From assembly GCA_937883885.1 (NCBI GenBank), contig CAKZXL010000103.1:1-32103 (forward strand): 32,103 nt of DNA, in the 5' to 3' direction. This stretch comes from an uncultured Aquincola sp. (GTDB lineage: Bacteria; Pseudomonadota; Gammaproteobacteria; Burkholderiales; Burkholderiaceae). The number at the start of each line of letters is the position of its first letter. Position 1 is the first letter of the stretch. Both the position numbers and the translations under genes were made by a program. A model generated the notes under the pieces. That model had not been told where the DNA came from. It ran no database searches and worked only from the letters and a program-made list of their open reading frames with translations. Of this stretch, positions 25,796 to 32,103 are shown piece by piece.

Positions 25796-26176
25796 ATGCA
25801 CGGACTGCACCTCACCGCCGACTTGCAAGGCTGCCCCGCGCACGCAGCGGCGATGACGGACCGCGAGGCCCTGCGGGCCCGCTGCCTGGCTCTGGTGGCC
25901 GAAACCGGCCTGCGGGCGGTGGGCGAGGTGTTCCACGGCTTTGCGCCGCAAGGCCTGACCGGCGTGGTGCTGCTGGCCGAATCGCACCTGGCGGTGCACA
26001 CCTGGCCCGAGCTGGGTGCGGTGACGCTGGACGTGTACGTGTGCAACGTGGGCGCCGACCACACCGCCGGCGCGCGCCGGCTGCTGGCGGCGCTGATCGA
26101 TCTTTTCCAGCCCGCGCAGGTGCTGCGCCAGCAGCTGCAGCGCGGCGACCTGCGGGCCCCGCCCCTGCCAACATGA
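25796..26176 (+). CDS. speD: S-adenosylmethionine decarboxylase proenzyme
   Basis: 126 residues, of the short prokaryotic class. It makes decarboxylated AdoMet, the aminopropyl donor for spermidine synthesis, and matures by self-cleavage to a pyruvoyl enzyme. The cleavage motif [13 protein letters not shown] places the pyruvoyl Ser at 63, His68 is in place, and Cys83 lies in DVYVCNVG; these three positions coincide with Ser63, His68 and Cys83 of the Thermotoga enzyme. Its stop overlaps the next start as ATGA. The aminopropyltransferase candidate is at 29987-31558 on the other strand. Confidence 0.9.
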   Translation: MHGLHLTADLQGCPAHAAAMTDREALRARCLALVAETGLRAVGEVFHGFAPQGLTGVVLLAESHLAVHTWPELGAVTLDVYVCNVGADHTAGARRLLAALIDLFQPAQVLRQQLQRGDLRAPPLPT

Positions 26177-26865
26177 CCCTCAAGGCCCTGATCCTGGCCG
26201 CCGGCCGCGGCGAACGCATGCGCCCGCTGACCGACCACACCCCCAAGCCGCTGCTGCCGGTGCGCGGCCAACCGCTGATCGAATGGCACCTGGAGGCCCT
26301 GGCCCGCGACGGCGTGCGCGAGGTGGTGATCAACACCGCCTGGCTGGAAGACCAGTTTCCGGCCGCGCTGGGCGACGGCAGCCGCTGGGGCCTGCGCATC
26401 CGCTACAGCTGCGAGGGCCGCGACCACGGCGGCGCGCTGGAAACCGCCGGCGGCATCGCCAAGGCCCTGCCCTGGCTGGCCGAGCGGCCGGACGACGTGT
26501 TCTGGGTGGTGTCGGGCGACGTGTTCACGCCCGGCTTCGTGTTCGACGCCGCGGCGGCGCAGCGCTTTGCGGCCGGCCCCGCACTGGCCCACCTGTGGCT
26601 GGTGCCCAATGCGCCGCACCATCCGCGCGGCGACTTCGGCATCTCGGCGCAGGGGCTGGCCACCGCCGTCGGCGAGCCGCGCTACACCTGGTCGTCCATC
26701 GGCCTGTACCGGGCCGCGATGTTCAGCGGCGTGCCGGTGGGCCAGCGCATGGCGCTGCGGCCGCTGCTGGACGCCGCCATCGCCGAAGGCCGGTTGCAGG
26801 CCCAGCTGTACCACGGCCCCTGGACCGACGTCGGCACGCCCGAGCGGCTGGCTGCGTTGGGCTGA
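26173..26865 (+). CDS. murU: MurU-like nucleotidyltransferase (N-acetylmuramate-1-phosphate uridylyltransferase)
   Basis: 230 residues. It opens with the sugar-nucleotidyltransferase signature [25 protein letters not shown], then the catalytic Asp region VVSGDVFT, and ends [13 protein letters not shown]. Length and motifs fit MurU of the cell-wall recycling route (UTP plus MurNAc-1-phosphate to UDP-MurNAc). The usual partner amgK is not adjacent; instead it overlaps speD by 4 nt. Other short NTP-transferases of this fold cannot be excluded, so the symbol is tentative. Confidence 0.78.
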   Translation: MTLKALILAAGRGERMRPLTDHTPKPLLPVRGQPLIEWHLEALARDGVREVVINTAWLEDQFPAALGDGSRWGLRIRYSCEGRDHGGALETAGGIAKALPWLAERPDDVFWVVSGDVFTPGFVFDAAAAQRFAAGPALAHLWLVPNAPHHPRGDFGISAQGLATAVGEPRYTWSSIGLYRAAMFSGVPVGQRMALRPLLDAAIAEGRLQAQLYHGPWTDVGTPERLAALG

Positions 26866-26934
26866 ACAAACCCTCTGCGCGGCCATAGCAGAATGGGCCG
26901 CTTCTGCTCTCCGAGCTTGCTGGAGTCCTGAGTC

Positions 26935-28395
26935 TTGGCCGATGTCTACGCGGAAATGTTCGAACTGGCCCCGGTGTCGCTGTGGCTGGAGGACTACTCG
27001 GGCCTGAAGCCGCTGTTCGCCCGCTGGCGCGCCGAAGGCGTGACCGACCTGCGCAGCTGGTTGCGCGCCGAGCCCACGCGGGTGGCCGAGTGCGCCCAGT
27101 GCATCCAGCTGCTGCAGATGAACCGCCGCACGCTGAGCCTGTTCGGCGCCAGCAGCTTCGAGCACCTGAAGGCCAACCTGCACGAGGTGTTCCGCGACGA
27201 CATGCTGGACCAGCACGTCGAAGAGCTGGGCCAGCTGTGGGACGGGCAGCTGCACTTCAGCAGCCGCACCGTGAACTACAGCCTGGACGGCCGGCGGCTG
27301 GCCATCACGCTGCAGGCCACGGTGCTGCCCGGCCATGAGCACGACTGGAGCCGCGTGCTGATCGCCATCGACGACGTGACCGAGCAGGCCCGCACCGAGC
27401 GCGCGCTGCGGGCCAGCGAGGTCTATGCGCGCGGGCTGTTCGAGCATTCGCCGGTGTCGCTGTGGGTGGAAGACTTCAGCAGCATCCGCCGCCTGCTGGA
27501 CGAGGTGCGCGCCAAGGGCATCGAAGACTTCCGCGTGTTTCTGGACGTGCACCCCGAGTTCGTGGACCGCTGCATGCGCGAGATCCGCGTGCTGGACGTC
27601 AACCGCCAGACGCTGGCCATGTTCCAGGCACCCGACAAGCGCACGCTGCTCAACCAGCTCGACGCGGTGTTCCGCGGCGAGATGCGCGCCAACTTCACCG
27701 AGCAGCTGGTGGACCTGTGGGAGGGCCGCACCAGCCACCAGCGCGAGGTGGTGAACTACGCGCTCAACGGCGACAAGCTGCATGTGTACCTGCAGTTCTC
27801 GGTGCTGCCGGGGCATGAGGCGCGCTGGGACCAGGTGCTGATCTCGTTGACCGACATCACCGCGCGCCGCAAGGCCGAGGCCTACCTGGAATACCTGGGC
27901 CGCCACGACGTGCTCACCGGCCTGGCCAACCGCGCCTACTTCATCGAAGAGCTGCAGCGGCTGGAACGCCGCGGCCCCTGGCCGGTGACGGTGGTGATGG
28001 TGGACCTGAACGGGCTGAAGTCGGCCAACGACCGCGGCGGCCATGCGGCCGGCGACTCGCTGCTGCGGCGCACCGGCGAAGTGCTGGGCAAGGTGGTGGA
28101 AGGCTCGATGAGCGCCTCGCGCATCGGCGGCGACGAGTTCGCGCTGCTGCTGCCCGGCGTGGACGAGCGCGGCGGCCAGCGCATCATGGAGCAACTGCGC
28201 GACCTGCTGGCGCTGAACAACCAGTTCCATGCCAGCGCGCCGCTGCACCTGTCGCTGGGCGCGGCCACCGGCCAGCATGGCGCGCGGCTGGAAGCGGTGA
28301 TCCACGAGGCCGACCAGGCGATGTACGAATCCAAGCGCAGCTTCTACGCCAAGCGCGAGCGCGACCGGCGCAGCGGGTTTTCCAGCCTCGACTGA
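26935..28395 (+). CDS. Diguanylate cyclase with two tandem PAS domains
   Basis: 486 residues. Two clearly homologous PAS-type units (about 8-152 and 160-310) share [46 protein letters not shown] and a VLPGHE segment, showing an internal duplication. The C-terminal GGDEF domain (about 322-480) has [14 protein letters not shown] and an intact GGDEF at 398-402, so c-di-GMP synthesis is expected. The RxxD inhibitory site is absent (EGSM occupies that place). No membrane segments or signal peptide: a cytoplasmic sensor of unknown ligand. The TTG start has GGAG nine bases upstream. The last 52 nt overlap the convergent oxidase gene. A CAGAAT box at about 26889 may be its promoter. Confidence 0.92.
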   Translation: MADVYAEMFELAPVSLWLEDYSGLKPLFARWRAEGVTDLRSWLRAEPTRVAECAQCIQLLQMNRRTLSLFGASSFEHLKANLHEVFRDDMLDQHVEELGQLWDGQLHFSSRTVNYSLDGRRLAITLQATVLPGHEHDWSRVLIAIDDVTEQARTERALRASEVYARGLFEHSPVSLWVEDFSSIRRLLDEVRAKGIEDFRVFLDVHPEFVDRCMREIRVLDVNRQTLAMFQAPDKRTLLNQLDAVFRGEMRANFTEQLVDLWEGRTSHQREVVNYALNGDKLHVYLQFSVLPGHEARWDQVLISLTDITARRKAEAYLEYLGRHDVLTGLANRAYFIEELQRLERRGPWPVTVVMVDLNGLKSANDRGGHAAGDSLLRRTGEVLGKVVEGSMSASRIGGDEFALLLPGVDERGGQRIMEQLRDLLALNNQFHASAPLHLSLGAATGQHGARLEAVIHEADQAMYESKRSFYAKRERDRRSGFSSLD

Positions 28396-30011
28396 CCCAG
28401 TGCCCGCCCCATCCGCGTGCCGCGGGTGAAGGCCTCTTCGAACACCGAGTAGCCCGACAGGTCGGCATGCACGAAGTGCACGCGGCCGCCGGGCACGCCG
28501 GCGCCGGGGGGGCCCAGCGCCTGCAGCGCCGGATGGCCGCGCACGCCGGGGGCGGGAATGGCCATCGCATGGCCGTGGCGCATCAGGTCCACCCGCAGCA
28601 GCTGGGCCGGCAGGTCGGGGTGCACGGCGGCCAGTTCGTCCACCACCGGCTGCGCCCAGTGCTGCCAGGGGCGTGACAGCAGCGCGCCGCGTTCGGCCTC
28701 GGGCAGCGCCCAGTAGGCGGTGAGCACGGTGGGCCCGGGCTCGGGCCGCAGCGCCTGGTGCATCGCATCCACATAACCCAGCATGCGGCTGCCGTGCAGC
28801 ACGTTGTCCCAGGCCGGCGCGGCGCCGATGCGCTGCAGCAGCGGCGCGCGCAGCTGCAGGTTGGCCACCAGCCAGGGCGCATGGCGCAGCGTAGCCACCG
28901 CCGGTGCCAGCGCAGGCGGCGGTGCGGCCAGCAGCCGCTGCGCGATGAACAGCGGCATCGCCATCACCACGTGGGGCGCCACCCAGCGCTCGGGCCGGTC
29001 GGTGCGGGCGTTCCAGGCCTGCACCGTCACCTCGTGGCGGCCGGCCTGCACCTGCAGCGCCAGGCAGCCGGTGTGCAGCCGGTCGGCGCCCAGCGGCTGC
29101 GCCAGCCGGCGCGCCAGCCAGGCATTGCCTTCGGGCCAGGTGAGCACCGGCTCGGGGTCCGCTTCTTCCCCTGGCGCATGAAAGCCGTGGCGGCTGGCGA
29201 AGTAGTGCAGCCCGGCCCAGGCCGAGACGCTGCCGATGCCGGCGCCGTAGTCGTCGCGGCAGCAGTAGTCGAGGTAGCTGCGCAGGCGCTCGTCGCGCAG
29301 GCCTTGCGCAGCCAGCCAGGCGGCGAAGGTCTGTGCATCCAGCGCCGCATGCGCTGCGGTCCAGGTACTGCCCAGCGTGGGCATCGCAAAGCCCAGCTCG
29401 CGCTGCGCCTGCCGCACCGCCTGCGCGAACTGGCGGTACTGCGCCAGCGTGGCCGAGCCCGCCTCGGCCGGTGGCAGCAGGCCTTCCACCCAGGCGCCGT
29501 CGATGAAGAGCCGTTCCTGCGGGCTGTGGCACAGGTGGCGCTCGTCGTACACCGTGCGGCCGGCCTGCTGGCGGGCCAGGCCCAATTCGTCGAGCCATTG
29601 CTGCAGCTCGGGCGCGGCCGGACCGGGCAGCGGCAGGTAGTGCGCCCCCAGCGGGCAGGCCATGCCGCCCATCGCATGGCCGCGGCTGTTGCCGCCGGCT
29701 TCGTCTTCCAGCTCCAGCAGGTGCACGTCGGCCACGCCCTGCTGCAGCAGCGCGCGGGCGGTGGCCAGGCCGGCGATGCCGCCGCCCAGCACCAGCACCT
29801 GGGCGCGGCGCAGCGGGCCGTCGGCCTGGGTGATGGCAGACATCTGCCGCAGCCGGTGGCCGCGTTCGGCGCTCGCGCCCACCCAGCCGCCAGACCAGCC
29901 CGTTCCGCCAGGGTCGGCCGGGTTGCAGGCGCCCAGGCCCGGCAGCGCAATGGCCGAAGCCATGCCACGCAACAGCCGGCGGCGAGTCAGGGCTGGTGCA
30001 CGCGGCCCCAT
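28344..30011 (-). CDS. Tat-exported FAD-dependent amine-oxidase-like protein
   Basis: 555 residues from the ATG at 30009-30011, which overlaps the upstream synthase gene by 25 nt and has GAGGA just before it. The N-terminus [22 protein letters not shown] is a Tat-like signal with a lipobox-like end; a later start would lose the twin Arg. The flavin-binding [14 protein letters not shown] with [12 protein letters not shown] follows, and the C-terminus has [17 protein letters not shown] in the position of the FAD-contacting motif of flavin amine oxidases. Probably folded with FAD in the cytoplasm and then exported to the periplasm. Substrate unknown; the genes beside it suggest a polyamine-like product. 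A CTG at the synthase stop is an alternative start. Convergent overlap of 52 nt with the GGDEF gene. Confidence 0.82.
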   Translation of the reverse strand: MGPRAPALTRRRLLRGMASAIALPGLGACNPADPGGTGWSGGWVGASAERGHRLRQMSAITQADGPLRRAQVLVLGGGIAGLATARALLQQGVADVHLLELEDEAGGNSRGHAMGGMACPLGAHYLPLPGPAAPELQQWLDELGLARQQAGRTVYDERHLCHSPQERLFIDGAWVEGLLPPAEAGSATLAQYRQFAQAVRQAQRELGFAMPTLGSTWTAAHAALDAQTFAAWLAAQGLRDERLRSYLDYCCRDDYGAGIGSVSAWAGLHYFASRHGFHAPGEEADPEPVLTWPEGNAWLARRLAQPLGADRLHTGCLALQVQAGRHEVTVQAWNARTDRPERWVAPHVVMAMPLFIAQRLLAAPPPALAPAVATLRHAPWLVANLQLRAPLLQRIGAAPAWDNVLHGSRMLGYVDAMHQALRPEPGPTVLTAYWALPEAERGALLSRPWQHWAQPVVDELAAVHPDLPAQLLRVDLMRHGHAMAIPAPGVRGHPALQALGPPGAGVPGGRVHFVHADLSGYSVFEEAFTRGTRMGRALGQSRLENPLRRSRSRLA

Positions 30012-31558
30012 TCTTCCTCGAAGGTGTGCACCAGCAACTGGTTGGACAGCCGGTTGGGCTCGGCCGGCAGCCGCGCCATGTCGGGCGGAAACTGCATCAG
30101 CGCGGGCAGGCCTTCCAGCGTCAAGAAGCGCAGCCCCGCCGGCAGCGCCTGCGGCTGGCGCCAGGGCCGGTGGCTGGCGATGATGAAGCCCCATTCACCG
30201 AAGCTGGGCACATGCGCGTGGTACGGCGTGGTGGCCAGGCCGGTGACCTCGATGGTGGCGGCCACCGTCCAGAAGCTGCGGCGCGCCACCAGCGGCGAGG
30301 TGGTCTGCACCACCGCATAACCGTCGGCGGCCAGGTGCTGGTCCACCAATTGGTAGAAGCTGGTGGTGTAGAGCTTGCCCAGCGAGAAGTTGGTGGGGTC
30401 GGGAAAGTCGACCACGATGACGTCGAACACCTCGCGGCTCTGGTCCAGCCAGCCGAAGGCATCGGTGTTGACGATGCGCAGCCGCGGTGAGTGCAGCGCG
30501 TCGGCATTGAGCGCGCGCAGCAGCGGCTGCTGGGCAAACAGGCGCGTGACCTGCGGGTCCAGCTCCACCAGCGTGACCTGCTGCACCGTGGGGTACTTGA
30601 GCACCTCGCGCACCGCCAGTCCGTCGCCGCCGCCCAGCACCAGCACCCGCCGCGGCGCGCCGTGCGCGGCCATCGCGGGGTGCACCAGCGCCTCGTGGTA
30701 GCGGTACTCGTCGCGCGAGTGGAACTGCAGGTTGCCGTTGAGGAAAAGGCGCACGCCGGCCGCGCTGGAGGTGACCACGATGCGCTGGTACGCGCTGCTG
30801 GACCGCAGCACCACGCTGTCGCCGTAGAACCGGTCCTCGGCCCAGGTGCTGATGCGGTCGGCCTGCGCCCAGGCCAGCAGCAGCACGCCGGCCACCGCCA
30901 CGCAGGCGGCCGCATGGGCGCGCAGACGCCGCAGCTCGCCGCGGAACAGCCACAGCGCCCACACCGCCACCGCGGTGTTGAGCAGCCCGAAGAACAGGCC
31001 CGTGCGCACCAGCCCCAGCTGCGGCACGAACAGCAGCGGAAAGGCCAGCGCCACCACCAGCGCGCCCAGGTAGTCGAAGGTGAGCACCTGCGACACCAGG
31101 TCGCGCAGCGCATAGCGCTGGCTGAAGTGCCGCTTGAGGATGCGCATGACCAGCGGAATCTCCAGCCCCACCAGCGTGCCCACCAGCAGCACCAGGCCGT
31201 ACAGCAACACCCGGAAGGGCAGCAGCGCCGAGGCCGGCAGCAGGCTGTGCGCGATGAAGAGGGCCGCCGGCATCAGGCCGCCGACCAGGCCCACCAGCAG
31301 CTCGATGCGCAGGAACTGCGCAATCAGCTGCCGCTCGACGAAGCGCGACAGCCACGAGCCGATGCCCATCGCGAACAGGTAGCTGCCGATGATGGTGGAG
31401 AACTGCAGCACCGAGTCGCCCAGCAGGTAGCTGGCCAGCGCGCCAGCGGCCAGCTCATACACCAGACCGCAGGCGGCCACCACGAACACCGAGGCCAGCA
31501 AGGCCACCTCGGCCGGCGCGATGCGGGCCGCAGCCGCCGGCTGCGCGGAAGCGCTCAC
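29987..31558 (-). CDS. Membrane-embedded spermidine-synthase-like aminopropyltransferase
   Basis: 523 residues. The N-terminal half (about 15-235) has roughly seven hydrophobic helices; the C-terminal half (about 245-500) is a spermidine-synthase fold: [14 protein letters not shown], the AdoMet-site [23 protein letters not shown], and [21 protein letters not shown], which keeps both Asp residues of the DxxDP active-site motif. The [16 protein letters not shown] end ([13 protein letters not shown]) parallels the YPSGxW motif. Such polytopic forms are annotated as polyamine aminopropyltransferases, but their true substrates are mostly untested. GTG start, 4 nt after the DUF350 stop; co-translated with DUF350 and the oxidase. 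Confidence 0.88.
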   Translation of the reverse strand: MSASAQPAAAARIAPAEVALLASVFVVAACGLVYELAAGALASYLLGDSVLQFSTIIGSYLFAMGIGSWLSRFVERQLIAQFLRIELLVGLVGGLMPAALFIAHSLLPASALLPFRVLLYGLVLLVGTLVGLEIPLVMRILKRHFSQRYALRDLVSQVLTFDYLGALVVALAFPLLFVPQLGLVRTGLFFGLLNTAVAVWALWLFRGELRRLRAHAAACVAVAGVLLLAWAQADRISTWAEDRFYGDSVVLRSSSAYQRIVVTSSAAGVRLFLNGNLQFHSRDEYRYHEALVHPAMAAHGAPRRVLVLGGGDGLAVREVLKYPTVQQVTLVELDPQVTRLFAQQPLLRALNADALHSPRLRIVNTDAFGWLDQSREVFDVIVVDFPDPTNFSLGKLYTTSFYQLVDQHLAADGYAVVQTTSPLVARRSFWTVAATIEVTGLATTPYHAHVPSFGEWGFIIASHRPWRQPQALPAGLRFLTLEGLPALMQFPPDMARLPAEPNRLSNQLLVHTFEEEWGRVHQP

Positions 31559-31562
31559 GCCG

Positions 31563-31787
31563 CTAGCCGTGCACCGCGGCCGAGACGATGAGCCCGATGG
31601 CGATGCACATCGCGCCCACCACGATGGCCAGCGCGGTGTTGCGCTTTTCCACGATCTCGGCCCACAGGTCGTAGGGCGTGAGCTTGTCGATGACGACGAA
31701 GCACACCCAGAACACCCCCACGCCGATCAGCGCATACAGCAGCGAGCCGAACACCGCCGCCGGCCGCAGCCATTCAAAACCCATCAT
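31563..31787 (-). CDS. DUF350 small membrane protein
   Basis: 74 residues with two hydrophobic helices (about 12-35 and 52-72) separated by DKLTPYDLWAEIVEKRN, the DUF350 (YjfL-like) signature; NTALAIVVGAMCIAIGLIV follows. A GAGGAG site lies upstream of two adjacent ATGs (31787 and 31784). DUF350 proteins often neighbour AdoMet decarboxylase, spermidine-synthase-like and PspA-type genes in bacteria. Inner membrane; function unknown. Confidence 0.88.
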   Translation of the reverse strand: MMGFEWLRPAAVFGSLLYALIGVGVFWVCFVVIDKLTPYDLWAEIVEKRNTALAIVVGAMCIAIGLIVSAAVHG

Positions 31788-31803
31788 CGTGTTCTCCTCT
31801 TGC

Positions 31804-32103
31804 CTACTTGTGGCCGCCACCGCCGGTGCTGAAGCCGCCGAACGATCCGCCGCCGATGCGGCCGGTGGCTACGCCGCCCGAGCGCTGGCATTCGCGGTAT
31901 TCGTTGCTGCCGGCGCCGAAGGTGCGGCGCAGATCGTCGCAATCATCGCCGCCGCAGCGGGTGACCAGCAGGATCAGCAGCACCAGCAGCGCAAAGATCA
32001 GCAGCGGCTTGAGCAGGCCGCCGCCACTTTTCACGCTGAACTGCAGCAGCGGCGCGCCGTCGCGCTGCAGCGCGGCCAACCGGTCGTCGGGCAGGCCGAA
32101 GGC
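31804..32103 (-). CDS. C-terminal part of a membrane protein with a Cys/Gly-rich tail (probably DUF4178 family; 5' end outside window)
   Basis: Open to the right edge, 99 residues visible. One hydrophobic helix (LLKPLLIFALLVLLILLVTRC) is followed by a small Cys/Asp-rich segment (CGGDDCDD, later YRECQRSGG) and a tail ending SFGGFSTGGGGHK. This end resembles, from memory, the tails of DUF4178-type proteins that accompany DUF350 and the membrane spermidine-synthase homologue. An in-frame TTG at 32079 could start a short protein, but reading continues upstream without a stop, so I treat it as partial. It is 16 nt from the DUF350 start and is probably in the same operon. Confidence 0.6.
   Translation of the reverse strand, partial: AFGLPDDRLAALQRDGAPLLQFSVKSGGGLLKPLLIFALLVLLILLVTRCGGDDCDDLRRTFGAGSNEYRECQRSGGVATGRIGGGSFGGFSTGGGGHK

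Noticed and set aside
23677..29598. A minus-strand frame open for about 1970 codons across tkt, speD, murU and the GGDEF gene
   Set aside because: Only the 23677-25719 part is a recognisable protein (transketolase). The rest is Arg/Ala/Gly/His-rich antisense reading of real genes, as expected at this GC content.

Overview
The window is GC-rich chromosomal DNA, densely packed with genes. Its gene content and protein style fit a betaproteobacterium of the order Burkholderiales (Comamonadaceae/Sphaerotilaceae type): minCDE, a Bug-type solute receptor, a SET-domain methyltransferase of the kind seen in that order, transketolase next to GAPDH, and a membrane spermidine-synthase-like gene. The genus is not decided by what I can see. 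I found no rRNA, tRNA, CRISPR array, insertion sequence, integrase or phage gene, and base composition looks even throughout.

Layout. 1-1640: end of a BLUF photoreceptor, then a LemA-family protein and queC on the minus strand. 1743-3708: minC-minD-minE, the division-site system. 3677-11395: an accessory catabolic block. A LysR regulator is divergent from a split AtuA-type pair, a Bug periplasmic receptor, a tannase-family lipoprotein and a large alpha/beta-hydrolase lipoprotein. Together these suggest that an ester is hydrolysed outside the cytoplasm, a carboxylate is captured, and it is then degraded. 11439-13755: proA and an AEC-family carrier. 13816-15540: three lipoproteins (CsgG-like, DUF4810, DUF799/GNA1162), apparently one operon. 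15623-18208: topB. 18331-20489: SET-domain methyltransferase, birA, SPOR protein. 20494-22488: secreted subtilase with a GlyGly-CTERM-like tail. 22621-25719: tkt and gapA, ending in a clear intrinsic terminator.

25796-32103: a polyamine-flavoured region. speD (AdoMet decarboxylase), a MurU-like nucleotidyltransferase overlapping it by 4 nt, and a twin-PAS GGDEF protein run rightwards. Converging on them is a minus-strand operon: the Gly-rich C-terminus of a membrane protein (possibly DUF4178 family), DUF350, a polytopic spermidine-synthase-like protein, and a probably Tat-exported flavin amine-oxidase-like protein. speD would supply decarboxylated AdoMet, the membrane aminopropyltransferase could use it, and the exported oxidase could act on the product. 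That chain is inference, and it is the best candidate here for a poorly characterised system.

Start codons were chosen by reading Shine-Dalgarno spacing, overlaps and family lengths. No database search was possible.
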